Shown: positions 16,252-25,740 of the stretch, one piece after another
Layout: each line of letters opens with the position of its first letter
Position numbering within the stretch: the first letter of the stretch is position 1
Source of the DNA: Streptomyces palmae
GTDB taxonomy: Bacteria > Actinomycetota > Actinomycetes > Streptomycetales > Streptomycetaceae
Length of the DNA stretch: 48,595 nt
Reading direction: 5' to 3'
NCBI RefSeq assembly: GCF_004684805.1
Contig: NZ_SRID01000009.1
Location: 1-48,595, forward strand
Notes under the pieces: model-generated
Told to the model about the DNA's origin: nothing
What the model saw: only the letters and a program-made list of their open reading frames with translations
Databases searched by the model: none
Translations under genes and position numbers: made by a program

Positions 16252-16884
16252 TCAGCCCTCGGAACGCGAGGGCGCCCCGCTGGGCGGTTCCGGGCACGGC
16301 GGGGCGCCCAGCGACCAGTCCAGCCCGTACCGGTGGAACAGTTCGGCGCGCAGCCGCTCCGGTGCCATCGGCGCACCCGGCAGCAGGATCGCCACCACCG
16401 CGCCCATCAACAGCGCGCGCAGCAGCACATAGTCCGCCTCCGGGTCGGTGGAGCCGAACTCGGTCACCGTCCGGCGCCACACATCGGCCAGACGCTGCTG
16501 CTCGGGGCACTGCACGAAGCCCTCGGCGGTGAGGATCCCCGCCATATGGGTACGCATCAGCCGCGGCCGGTCGCGGGCCAGCCCCAGGATCGCGTCGATC
16601 GCCCGAGCCAGGCGCTCCCGCCCGTCGGTGGTGAGCGGCTCCCGATTCAGCCCGGCTTCCATCTCCTGGTGCATCAACCGGTGCACGGCCGACTGCAACA
16701 GCTGCCGTTTGCCGGGGAAGTAGTACGACACCAGGCCACGGGCGGCGCCGGCCCGGTCGGCGATGTCGGCCAGCGTCGTGGCCTCGTAGCCACGCTCGTC
16801 GACCAGCTCGACCGTCGCCTCCAACAGGCGCGCCTGGGAACGTCGGCGCAACTCCTCATTGACCGATGCGCTGCGGGGGGACAT
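16252..16884 (-). CDS. TetR/AcrR family transcriptional regulator
   Basis: 210-aa repressor-type protein. Residues about 15-60 form the TetR DNA-binding domain (LLEATVELVDERGYEATTLA, then DIADRAGAARGLVSYYFPGK with the Y-Y-F-x-x-K recognition helix). The remaining helical part, ending in a Pro/Ser-rich tail, is the ligand and dimerisation domain; ligand unknown. The ATG at 16884 has AGGAG upstream at good distance. It is divergent from the dnaK-grpE pair, and a palindrome at 16915-16941 over its own promoter is the likely operator. Whether it also controls dnaK is unclear, because the dnaK promoter lies almost 270 bp further on. Confidence 0.9.
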   Translation of the reverse strand: MSPRSASVNEELRRRSQARLLEATVELVDERGYEATTLADIADRAGAARGLVSYYFPGKRQLLQSAVHRLMHQEMEAGLNREPLTTDGRERLARAIDAILGLARDRPRLMRTHMAGILTAEGFVQCPEQQRLADVWRRTVTEFGSTDPEADYVLLRALLMGAVVAILLPGAPMAPERLRAELFHRYGLDWSLGAPPCPEPPSGAPSRSEG

Positions 16885-16914
16885 CCTGAAACTCCTGCGT
16901 TGACTGGCTGCAGG

Positions 16915-16941
16915 CCAATATACTCAGCGCATCGTATATGG
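16915..16941. promoter_or_regulatory. Putative TetR operator
   Basis: Imperfect 27-bp inverted repeat: CCAATATAC, 10 nt, GTATATGG. It stands out as AT-rich and lies 31 nt upstream of the tetR ATG, overlapping a minus-strand TATATT (16922-16917) usable as -10. Autoregulation is the likely role; inferred from position. Confidence 0.6.
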
Positions 16942-16980
16942 TCCCGCCCGTCGCCGGGCAGCGCGGGTCGCCTCAGCAGT

Positions 16981-17021
16981 CGTCGGTTTCGGACGAAACG
17001 GGGGATCGTCCGAAACCGACG
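16981..17021. other. Perfect 15-bp inverted repeat between tetR and dnaK
   Basis: CGTCGGTTTCGGACG, 11-nt spacer, CGTCCGAAACCGACG. No gene ends nearby: it lies between divergent tetR and dnaK, so it is not an ordinary terminator unless an unrecognised transcript ends there. It could be an operator or an RNA structure. I see no gene in the remaining 16942-17204. Confidence 0.6.
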
Positions 17022-17204
17022 GCCGCGGGGCCTGGCCGGTGCCCGAGGTGCTGTACCGATGGCACCCCTGATCCCTGGCGCGACCTCCCGCCTCCGTTCC
17101 CCGGCGGGTGCCCCGTGCCCGCGCGGGCCGCGGCGCCCGTACTCGCCGAAAGTGTGCGCCTCCCCACCGTACGTGCCCGGGGCCCCGCCTCCGCCGAAGG
17201 CGGT

Positions 17205-17233
17205 TTGACTCCGCGCCGGGGGCGTTCTATGCA
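17205..17233 (+). promoter_or_regulatory. Promoter of dnaK-grpE pair
   Basis: TTGACT, 17-nt spacer, TATGCA; a good match to the vegetative sigma consensus. A start near 17240 would leave a 5' UTR of about 54 nt before the ATG at 17294. No CIRCE or HAIR-type heat-shock operator was recognised. Confidence 0.6.
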
Positions 17234-17293
17234 GGATGTCAAGGGTGTTTCCCGCCGTGGGCGCGCGCGGGTGAGCCCACCCGGAGGTGCACC

Positions 17294-19167
<1,874 letters not shown>

Positions 19168-19171
<4 letters not shown>

Positions 19172-19752
19172 ACCGGCCCACCGGCACCGACCGCGGCGGC
19201 GCGCCGCTGACCGTCGTCCAGGACGGGCGCCGCCACCCGCCCGCGGCGCTCCCCGGCCCGCCGGCGACCCGGCGGCGACCGGCCGGGCGGACCGCGGCCC
19301 CGGCGCCCGGCCCCGCGGCGTCCCCGCAGGCGCGGCTGAGCGACGAGCTGTCGGAGCGCACCGCCGATCTGCGCCGGGTCAAGGCCGAGTACGACAACTA
19401 CCGCAAGCGCGTCCGCCGCGACCGGCTGGCGGTCCGCGAGATCGCCGTGGCGAACGTCCTGGACAGACTGCTGCCGGTCCTCGACGCGCTCACCGCCGCC
19501 GAGGCGCAGGGCGCGGTCACCGGCGGGTTCCGGCAGGTCGCGGAGGCACTGCGGAGCGAACTGGCGGCGCTGGGCCTGCGGCGCTTCGGCGCGGTGGGCG
19601 ATCCTTTCGACCCGGCGCTGCACCAGGCCCTCGGGTGCGACCTCGACGAGCGGGTGGAGCGCGCGGTGTGCGCCGAGGTGGTGCGCCCCGGATACCGGGT
19701 CGGCGCCCAACTGCTCCGCCCGGCGGAGGTCGTGGTCGCCAAGCCGCCGTGA
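19168..19752 (+). CDS. grpE: GrpE-type nucleotide exchange factor (short)
   Basis: 194-aa GrpE homologue, the co-chaperone that releases ADP from DnaK. The first about 50 residues are Pro/Arg/Ala-rich and low in complexity; residues 55-90 form the expected coiled coil ([19 protein letters not shown]); the C-terminal beta domain carries the family signature ([10 protein letters not shown], then [18 protein letters not shown]). It overlaps dnaK by 4 nt, so translation is coupled, and the pair presumably works as one unit. It lacks the acidic N-terminal extension typical of the housekeeping actinobacterial GrpE. A DnaJ partner must come from elsewhere. A GGGGGC/GCCCCC-type weak hairpin just after the stop (about 19759-19780) could end transcription. 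Confidence 0.9.
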
Positions 19753-19779
19753 GCGGCGCGGGGGCGCCGGCGGGGCCCC

Positions 19780-19837
19780 CGGGTGTGCGGGAGCGGGTTC
19801 CGTGGGGGCGCGGGTGCATCGGGTGTGCGGGAGCGGG
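19780..19837. repeat. 18-bp direct repeat with 40-bp period
   Basis: CGGGTGTGCGGGAGCGGG occurs at 19780-19797 and again at 19820-19837. It lies in the 306-bp gap 19753-20058 between grpE and the alcohol dehydrogenase gene; I see no gene or convincing promoter in the rest of that gap. Confidence 0.6.
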
Positions 19838-20058
19838 GCGCGGGAGTATGGCGCGCGGGATCGCGGGCACGCGGGCACGTTGGGCAGTGGGTGGAGCGCG
19901 GGCGCGAGGCCAGTCGGGGCAGGGCCCCTGGGCCCCTCGGCACCGGCTGCGCGCCGGAGCGGTGAGCCGGTCGGGGACGGCGGGCTGGGGGCGTCGACCC
20001 GATACGTATCGTCCGCCCGTCTGATAGGGCAGCGGCGCGCCGTGGGTGAGGAGGGGTG

Positions 20059-21090
20059 ATGGCTTCCAGGGCAGCGGGCAGGACGGCGTCGACGGCAAGA
20101 GCCTGGGTCGTGGAGCGGCCTGGGCCGATCGCCTCCGGACCGCTTCGGCTGGTGACGCGCGGCACCACCCCGCCCGGCCCGTACGAGCTGGGCATCCGGG
20201 TCCGCGTCTGCGGCGTCTGCCGCACCGATCTGCATCTGGCCGAGGGCGACCTGCCGCCCCGCGCCCCCCGCCGCACGCCGGGCCACGAGGTGGTCGGACG
20301 GGTGGAGGCGGTCGGGGAGCGGGTGAGCGGATTCCACCCCGGAGAACGGGTCGGAGCCGCCTGGCTGGCAGGCACCTGCGGCGACTGCCGCTACTGCCGC
20401 ACCGGACGGGAGAACCTGTGCCCGTACTCCCGCTACACCGGCTGGGACATCGACGGCGGCTTCGCCGACCACCTCGTGGTGGACGCCCGGTACGCCTACC
20501 GCGTCCCGGACGGTTGGACCGACGAGGAGGCCGCGCCCCTGCTCTGCGCCGGAATCATCGGCTACCGCGCCCTGGAGCGGAGCCGACTGCCCTCCGGAGG
20601 CAGGCTGGGCCTCTACGGCTTCGGCGCCTCGGCCCACCTGACCGCGCAACTCGCCCTCGCCCGGGGAGCCGTGGTGCATGTGGTCACCCGCTCAGAATCC
20701 GCCCGCCACCTCGCCCTGGAGCTGGGCGCGGCCTCCGCCTCGCGGACCGCGCCACCGGAGCCGCTGGACTCCGCGATCCTCTTCGCGCCCGCCGGGCCAC
20801 TGGTGCCGGCCGCCCTGGCGGCACTGGACCGGGGCGGCACCCTGGCGGTGGCCGGAATCCATCTGACGGCAGTGCCCCCGCTGGACTACGACCGGCATCT
20901 GTTCCAGGAGCGGACGCTGTGCAGCGTCACCGCCAACACCCGGCGGGACGGCCGCGCCTACCTCGCCGAGGCGGCCGAGCTGCGTCCCGCGGTACGGCTG
21001 AACCGCTATCCGCTGGACGAGGCCGACCGGGCCCTGGCGGATCTGGCGGCAGGCCGGATCACCGGGGTCGCGGTGCTGGACGCCCGATGA
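20059..21090 (+). CDS. Zinc-dependent alcohol dehydrogenase family protein
   Basis: Medium-chain dehydrogenase of 343 aa, expected to oxidise alcohols or reduce aldehydes with NAD(P). Seen: catalytic-zinc ligands in [16 protein letters not shown] (Cys and the following Asp-Leu-His) and [14 protein letters not shown] (His, Glu); four structural-zinc cysteines in [15 protein letters not shown]; a Rossmann loop [20 protein letters not shown]; and a catalytic-domain end matching AdhP/AdhA-like class I enzymes of actinobacteria. ATG at 20059 is chosen over the adjoining GTG at 20056 because GAGGAGG then has proper spacing. Single gene; the substrate cannot be told from neighbours. Confidence 0.9.
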   Translation: MASRAAGRTASTARAWVVERPGPIASGPLRLVTRGTTPPGPYELGIRVRVCGVCRTDLHLAEGDLPPRAPRRTPGHEVVGRVEAVGERVSGFHPGERVGAAWLAGTCGDCRYCRTGRENLCPYSRYTGWDIDGGFADHLVVDARYAYRVPDGWTDEEAAPLLCAGIIGYRALERSRLPSGGRLGLYGFGASAHLTAQLALARGAVVHVVTRSESARHLALELGAASASRTAPPEPLDSAILFAPAGPLVPAALAALDRGGTLAVAGIHLTAVPPLDYDRHLFQERTLCSVTANTRRDGRAYLAEAAELRPAVRLNRYPLDEADRALADLAAGRITGVAVLDAR

Positions 21091-21168
21091 GAGCCCGCCC
21101 GGCGGCGGCCCCGGCGGGAACCGGGTCGGTGCGGAACGCGTCCCCGGGCCGATCTTGCCAGGGTGAGC

Positions 21169-21462
21169 ATGTGTGCGACCCCTCGTCCGCATTCCTGTAT
21201 CTGTGCCACCAAAGGCGTGCACAACCATGTCGGTTGCCCCTGCGCCTTCACTGATGGGCAGGCGGGCACGGCCACCGTGACCTTCCCCCTCCAGCCCGCC
21301 CACTACCTGCTGGCCAAGGACCGCCGGCTCCAGCCGGTCATCGACACCCACGACCCCTTCTTCACCACGGCCAACACCACCACCCCGGTGTTCACCCTCG
21401 ACATCACCTTCCCGGAGGGCGTCGAGTCCTACCTCGACATCCCCCTCCACCCACTCGACTGA
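21169..21462 (+). CDS. Orphan small protein, cysteine-rich N-terminus, unknown function
   Basis: Possible 97-aa protein that I do not recognise. The N-terminal 30 residues are rich in Cys and His (MCATPRPHSCICATK, then HNHVGCPC) and use unusual codons such as AAA, ACT and GAT. From about residue 33 codon use becomes strongly G/C-ending and the sequence is hydrophobic/beta-like (TATVTFPLQPAHYLLA, VFTLDITFPEGVESYLDIPL). The change in composition suggests either a recent join or a remnant of a larger gene whose 3' part survives. The start is weak: ATG at 21169 with AGGGTGA close by, or GTG at 21163. No membrane segment or known motif. Moderate doubt that it is expressed as drawn. Confidence 0.4.
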   Translation: MCATPRPHSCICATKGVHNHVGCPCAFTDGQAGTATVTFPLQPAHYLLAKDRRLQPVIDTHDPFFTTANTTTPVFTLDITFPEGVESYLDIPLHPLD

Positions 21463-21544
21463 CTCCACCCCGGCAGGTCGGCTCGGCCCGCCCGGACACC
21501 CTGGGGTGCGGTGCTCCCGCGGCGGGCGGTGGCTCCTCGTGGCG

Positions 21545-22300
21545 TCAGAGGCTGGGCACGGAGCCGACCAGGCCGCCGTCGATCACCAGGTCCTGACCGG
21601 TGATGTAGGAGGCGTCGTCGGAGGCGAGGAAGGCCACGGCGGCGGCGACCTCATCGGCGTGACCGACGGTGCCGAGCGGCACCTGCGCGGCGTTGCGCGC
21701 GTCGGCCTCGGGGTCGACGTTGGCACCGCGGTACATCTCGGTGTCGATGTAGCCGGGGCTGACGGAGTTGACGCGGATGCCGCGCGGGGCCAGGTCGGAG
21801 CCGAGGGTGCGGGCCAGATTATGGACAGCAGCCTTGGTTGCCGAGTAAACGGAAGCGACCGGCAGCCCGCGATACAGCGTCCAGGAGGCGTTCAGGACGA
21901 TCGCGCCGCCCTCTTTCAGCAGCGGCAGGGCCTTTTGGACAGTGAAGAAAACACCTTTGAAGTTCACGTCGGTCAAGTGGTCGAAGTCGGCTTCCGTGAC
22001 GTCGGCGCTGGGCTTGAAGACGCCCGTACCGGCATTGGCGAAGACGGCGTCCAGACTGCCGCGCCAGGTCTCGATGCGGCGCATCAGGACCTCCAGGTCG
22101 GTCAGGTTCGCGGCGTCCGCACGCACAGTCAGCAGGCGTTCCCCTGCGTTGAGGCCGGCTGCCGCCTTGGCCAGCCGGGACTCATCGCGTCCGGTGATGG
22201 CGACGTAGGCTCCCTCGTCGAGCAGGCGGCGGGCGGTGGCCAGGCCCATGCCGGAGGTGCCGCCGGTGATCAGGATTGTTCGATTGCTGAGTCGCTTCAT
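21545..22300 (-). CDS. SDR-family oxidoreductase
   Basis: Classical short-chain dehydrogenase of 251 aa, NAD(P)-dependent. Seen: the dinucleotide-binding motif TGGTSGMGLA (residues 12-21), the structural NAG motif in VFANAGTG, the catalytic serine in LNASWTLY, the YSATK active-site pair (Tyr, Lys) about 15 residues later, and a C-terminal ITGQDLVIDGGLVGS. Length is normal. The ATG at 22300 has GGAGG about 8 nt upstream. It is downstream of, and on the same strand as, the MmyB-type regulator with 152 bp between; MmyB/SDR pairs of this kind are frequent in Streptomyces, so it is a plausible target of that regulator. Substrate unknown. Confidence 0.92.
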   Translation of the reverse strand: MKRLSNRTILITGGTSGMGLATARRLLDEGAYVAITGRDESRLAKAAAGLNAGERLLTVRADAANLTDLEVLMRRIETWRGSLDAVFANAGTGVFKPSADVTEADFDHLTDVNFKGVFFTVQKALPLLKEGGAIVLNASWTLYRGLPVASVYSATKAAVHNLARTLGSDLAPRGIRVNSVSPGYIDTEMYRGANVDPEADARNAAQVPLGTVGHADEVAAAVAFLASDDASYITGQDLVIDGGLVGSVPSL

Positions 22301-22452
22301 GCGGATGATCCTCCGCCGGGCAGCCGAGGATCAGCAGTGCGGGACGAACATGGGTCTGTCACCACCACCTTCGCGGCCAGCGGTCGACGGAGCACCGCCG
22401 CACGGGTGCGTCTCGGGCAGCGTCCGGTCATCTGCGCCCAGGGGGCGGGCGG

Positions 22453-23319
22453 TCAGTCGAGCTGCGGGACAGCGGCCCCCAACAGGGCGGCCAGCCGTTC
22501 CTGCGACTGCGTGCCCGTCGCCGGGGTGTGCAGTATCAGGCGGTGGCCGGGGAGGTCGGGCAGCGTCAAGGTGGTGTAGTCGAAGATGAGCTCGCCGGCC
22601 TCCGGGTGGGCGACGGCCTTGCTGCCCGACGTGGCATCACAGATGCGGTGCTCGGCCCAGATCTCGGCGAACTCCGGGCTGGCGGCACACATGTCCGCCG
22701 CGAGCTGACCGAACTCGACATCGTCCGGGTAGCGTGCGGCGTCCGCTCGGAACTGGCCGACGATCACCTGCGCGGCATCCCGCCAGTGCACCAGCGAGGA
22801 CCGATAGCGGGCGCCGGTGAAGAAGGTCACCAAGCAGTTGTGGTCGTGCTCGTGGTAGCCGAAGACCAGCTCGGCCGCACGGTTGACGGCCACCAGATTC
22901 CAGTGCCGGTCGATCAGGTAGGCGGGGCGGGGCAGCCAGGAGTCGATCACCCGGCGCAGCTCGTCCGGGACCCGACGACCGGACTTCGCAGGCGCCTGCG
23001 GCGGGTTCAACCCGGCCAGGAGATAGAGGTGTTCACGCTCGGCACCGTCCATCCACAGCACCCGGGCGATCGCATCCAGCACGTCCGCGGAGACGTTGAT
23101 CTCCCGGCCCTGCTCCAGCCACGTGTACCAGGACACCCCCACCCCGGCGAGCACCGCGACCTCCTCGCGACGCAGCCCGGGCGTGCGCCGCCCACGCACG
23201 TCACCGACCGCCATGCCGGCATCGGCCGGGGTTACCCGAGCCCGCCGCGATCGCAGAAACTCCCGCATCTCGGCGCTCCGTCGGGCCCGCGCCGCGGCGG
23301 ACAGCTTGGCGATCTCCAT
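22453..23319 (-). CDS. XRE-type regulator with MmyB-like ligand-binding domain
   Basis: 288-aa regulator. An N-terminal Cro/CI-type helix-turn-helix spans about residues 15-100 (LRREEVAVLAGVGVSWYTWL is the core), followed by a DAIARVLWMDGAEREHLYLLAG helix region and the MmyB-like PAS-type domain (about 110-285: NLVAVNRAAELVFGY, HPEAGELIFDY, LHTPATGTQSQERL). The family is suspected to sense small hydrophobic ligands and to control adjacent oxidoreductases, here the SDR gene. ATG at 23319 follows TACGCT by 6 nt with no Shine-Dalgarno, so the mRNA may be leaderless. Confidence 0.93.
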   Translation of the reverse strand: MEIAKLSAAARARRSAEMREFLRSRRARVTPADAGMAVGDVRGRRTPGLRREEVAVLAGVGVSWYTWLEQGREINVSADVLDAIARVLWMDGAEREHLYLLAGLNPPQAPAKSGRRVPDELRRVIDSWLPRPAYLIDRHWNLVAVNRAAELVFGYHEHDHNCLVTFFTGARYRSSLVHWRDAAQVIVGQFRADAARYPDDVEFGQLAADMCAASPEFAEIWAEHRICDATSGSKAVAHPEAGELIFDYTTLTLPDLPGHRLILHTPATGTQSQERLAALLGAAVPQLD

Positions 23320-23325
23320 GGAGCC

Positions 23326-23331
23326 AGCGTA
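23326..23331 (-). promoter_or_regulatory. -10 box TACGCT for leaderless MmyB-type regulator
   Basis: Minus-strand TACGCT, then 6 nt, then ATG at 23319. Confidence 0.45.
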
Positions 23332-23477
23332 GGTCCCGCCCCGACGAGCAGATCATCGGCCGCACCGGATGCGACCTGTTTCGGCACAGCAGCGCACCGC
23401 ACGGGCCGATCGACGGACGCCGCACTCAGCTGGGCTGCCCCGGAACCTCTCCCCCGTAGGCACGGTTAGCGAGCGCC

Positions 23478-23518
23478 TGGGGAATCACGTGACCAAGTCG
23501 GTGGGGAATTATGTGACC
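23478..23518. repeat. Two TGGGGAATnAnGTGACC repeats, IS21-like terminal-repeat relic
   Basis: TGGGGAATCACGTGACC at 23478-23494 and TGGGGAATTATGTGACC at 23502-23518, 24 bp apart. The sequence and spacing resemble the multiple terminal repeats I recall from IS21-family elements of streptomycetes; no transposase is present. It lies in the gene-poor stretch 23320-23807, whose remaining sequence has below-average GC bias and no ORF I would defend, consistent with an eroded insertion site. Confidence 0.5.
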
Positions 23519-23807
23519 GTCCACACCAGGCCGGTTCGCTACCGAACGCCTCCCGCCGAGCGCCTGGAGGCGGAATACCCAGAGCCCCGATGATTCGACG
23601 ATTCCGAGACACCTGATGCAGGGTCGGTAAGGTCAGCACTGGGTCAGCATGAGTTCGACCAGACGTCGTTGCAGATGGCCAGAGGCTGTGACGGTCAGGC
23701 CGCACGAGACGAGCGCCATACGGGCTGGGTCGAGGGTTCGCGGGAGAGTGCTGAGGCGGGGGTGCGGTGGGTTCGCTTGCCGCCTCTTCGCCGGCCGAAT
23801 GCGCAGG

Positions 23808-24773
23808 TCAGCGTGCACGTCCGCGCGGTTTGAGGGGAGTGTTGGGGAGTTCGGGGGCGGGCAGTCGGTCGCCGGGATAGCCCTGTACCTCGCCGAAGCG
23901 GTCGGTGTTCATCCAGTCCCACCGCGCTTGGGTGATCTCGTCGTGCGACCGCCCGATGAAGTTCCACCACATCACGATGCGCTCCTCGAACGGCTCACCG
24001 CCCAGCAGCATCAAGGTGCTGTCCACGTCGGCCCGCAGGGGGAGTTCCCGGCGCCCGCAGCCCAGGTAGAACAGGGAGCCGGGGCTCAGCGGTACGCCGT
24101 CGACCACGGACTCCCCGGACATGGTGAGTGCCGCGTACTCGAAGTCCGGCTGGACCGGCAGCCGGGTGTCGGTTCCCGCCGTGAGGGTGATGTCGGCGCC
24201 CACCAGCGGGGTGAAGGTGGTGCCGGGGGAGACCGCCCCGTCCAGCTCGCCCAGGATGAGTGTGGCCTCCAGACCGCCGCCGCTGACCTGGGGGAGGGCG
24301 GAGTGGTGCTCCCAGCTCGGGGCGGTGTGCCGGGCGCTGTCGGGCAGCGCGACCCACAGCTGCGCGCCGTGCAGGAACGGGGCGTGCTCCCCGGGGGACT
24401 CCTCGGAGTGCGAGATGGCCCGGCCCGAGGTCATCACGCCCAGCTCACCGGGTCGCAGCGTCTGCAGGCTGCCGAGGCTGTCCCGGTGCAGGACCTCGCC
24501 CTGGTGCAGCCAGCTCACCGTCTGCAGGCCCATGTGGGGGTGCGGGGGGACCTGCATCCCCGGCTCCTCGGCGATGTCGTCCGGTCCGTAGTGGTCGACG
24601 AAGCACCAGGCACCCACCATGCGCCGGCCCAGGCTGGGCAGCAGGCGGCGCACCACCGTGGACTCGCCCAGCGGTACGTTCCTGCCCGGCAGCAGGTCGC
24701 GTACCGGCTCCGCGGTGACCTCCGCGCGGCCCCCGCACACCGTTGCCGTGGGCCGTAGGTCGAGGTTGCTCAT
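23808..24773 (-). CDS. Pirin family protein
   Basis: Bicupin of 321 aa. The N-terminal cupin contains the pirin metal-binding signature: VDHYGPDD, then PPHPHMGLQTVSWLHQGEVLHRDSLGS with the conserved His residues, followed by GELGVMTSGRAISHSEESPG. The second cupin (about 175-285) is less conserved. Pirins bind iron; some have quercetinase activity, others act as redox-responsive co-regulators, and this sequence does not decide between them. The ATG at 24773 overlaps the stop of the PAP2 gene (ATGA), so it is translated together with that gene. AAAGGCG 8 nt upstream is a modest ribosome site. Confidence 0.93.
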   Translation of the reverse strand: MSNLDLRPTATVCGGRAEVTAEPVRDLLPGRNVPLGESTVVRRLLPSLGRRMVGAWCFVDHYGPDDIAEEPGMQVPPHPHMGLQTVSWLHQGEVLHRDSLGSLQTLRPGELGVMTSGRAISHSEESPGEHAPFLHGAQLWVALPDSARHTAPSWEHHSALPQVSGGGLEATLILGELDGAVSPGTTFTPLVGADITLTAGTDTRLPVQPDFEYAALTMSGESVVDGVPLSPGSLFYLGCGRRELPLRADVDSTLMLLGGEPFEERIVMWWNFIGRSHDEITQARWDWMNTDRFGEVQGYPGDRLPAPELPNTPLKPRGRAR

Positions 24774-25453
24774 CGAGGACGCCTTTCGTCGTACGGACGT
24801 ACCGGCGCGCCGAAGCGTGCCGCGAACGCCGGATACGCGGCGATCGCGGCGGCCACCAGCGCACCGCCCAGCAGCCAGCCGCCCAGCACGTCGCTGGGCC
24901 AGTGGACTCCCAGATACACCCGGGTGAAGCCGACACCCAGCACCGACACGACCGCCAGCCCCACCAGCAGGCGCCAGACCGGGCCCCGCACCCCGTGCCG
25001 GGCGGCCAGCCACAGCAGCAGCCCACAGGCGACGGTGGCGGTCATCACGTGCCCGGAGGGGAAGGCGGCGTTGTTCGCCGAGTCGACCGGGTGCGGCCAC
25101 ACCGGCCGCTGCCGGCCCACCGCGGCCTTGACGCCCTGCTGGAGCACCAGGGCGAGCGCCGTGGCGAGCGCCACCCACAGCGCGAGCGGCCACTCCCGCC
25201 GCCAGAGCAGCCAGGCCACGGCCGCCAGCAGCAGCGCCCGCATGGTGAAGGGATCCCAGATCCAGTCGGTGAGCACCCGGTTCGCCTTGGTCCAGCCGTG
25301 GTGCGCCACCGCCCAGCGGTGCAGCGTGTCGTCCACCCCTCGGTCGAAGGAGAGCAGCGGGTGCCAGTCGACCGCGATCAGGGTCAGCAGCAGGAGGAAG
25401 AGGACGGTGAGCACCACGGCGACCGTGGCGGCACGGGAGTTCGCGGCCGGCAT
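24770..25453 (-). CDS. PAP2-family membrane phosphatase
   Basis: Integral membrane lipid-phosphate phosphatase of 227 aa. Seen: about five to six hydrophobic segments and the three-part phosphatase motif KAAVGRQRP, PSGHVMT and the final TRVYLGVHWPSDVLGG with the catalytic His and Asp. Expected substrates are lipid phosphates or diphosphates such as undecaprenyl diphosphate or phosphatidic acid. The ATG at 25453 has GGAG very close upstream; a longer frame to 25546 adds a non-conserved N-terminus. The last codon overlaps the pirin start by 4 nt, an unusual partnership with no obvious functional link. The 287-bp gap to the M56 gene carries a terminator hairpin next to that gene and nothing else I can name. 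Confidence 0.9.
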   Translation of the reverse strand: MPAANSRAATVAVVLTVLFLLLLTLIAVDWHPLLSFDRGVDDTLHRWAVAHHGWTKANRVLTDWIWDPFTMRALLLAAVAWLLWRREWPLALWVALATALALVLQQGVKAAVGRQRPVWPHPVDSANNAAFPSGHVMTATVACGLLLWLAARHGVRGPVWRLLVGLAVVSVLGVGFTRVYLGVHWPSDVLGGWLLGGALVAAAIAAYPAFAARFGAPVRPYDERRPR

Positions 25454-25717
25454 GCTCCGATGATCACGGATGTGCTCCCGCAGGACCAGTGCGCTGTGCG
25501 GCGAGCCGGGATCAGCCGAGGGCGCCGGGCGGGAGCAGGCGTCCACGGTGTGGGCGGCTCGGCGACCTCGGCACGCCTGACGTGGTGGGGCGGAGCTTCG
25601 GTCTCGTACCGGCCATCGGCCTGGGCTGTGAGGCCGGAGTGGGGATCGAGGTGGTCGGTGCCGGGATGGCCGGCGCTGGTGCTGCCACGGCTGTGCGGGG
25701 GAGGCGGCGCGGGACGG

Positions 25718-25740
25718 GGGCCGGGTGCCGCCCCCGGCCC
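25718..25740 (-). terminator. Hairpin immediately after the M56 peptidase gene
   Basis: GGGCCGGG / CCCGGCCC, 8-bp perfect stem with a 7-nt loop, directly next to the stop of the M56 gene. Confidence 0.55.

Noticed and set aside
20692..21468. 258-codon minus-strand frame opposite the alcohol dehydrogenase end and small ORF
   Set aside because: Gly/Glu/Val-rich shadow sequence with no domain and no ribosome site.
23633..23818. 61-codon minus-strand frame in the gene-poor stretch
   Set aside because: Weak codon bias, no ribosome site, no recognisable family; could be an eroded gene end but not supportable.
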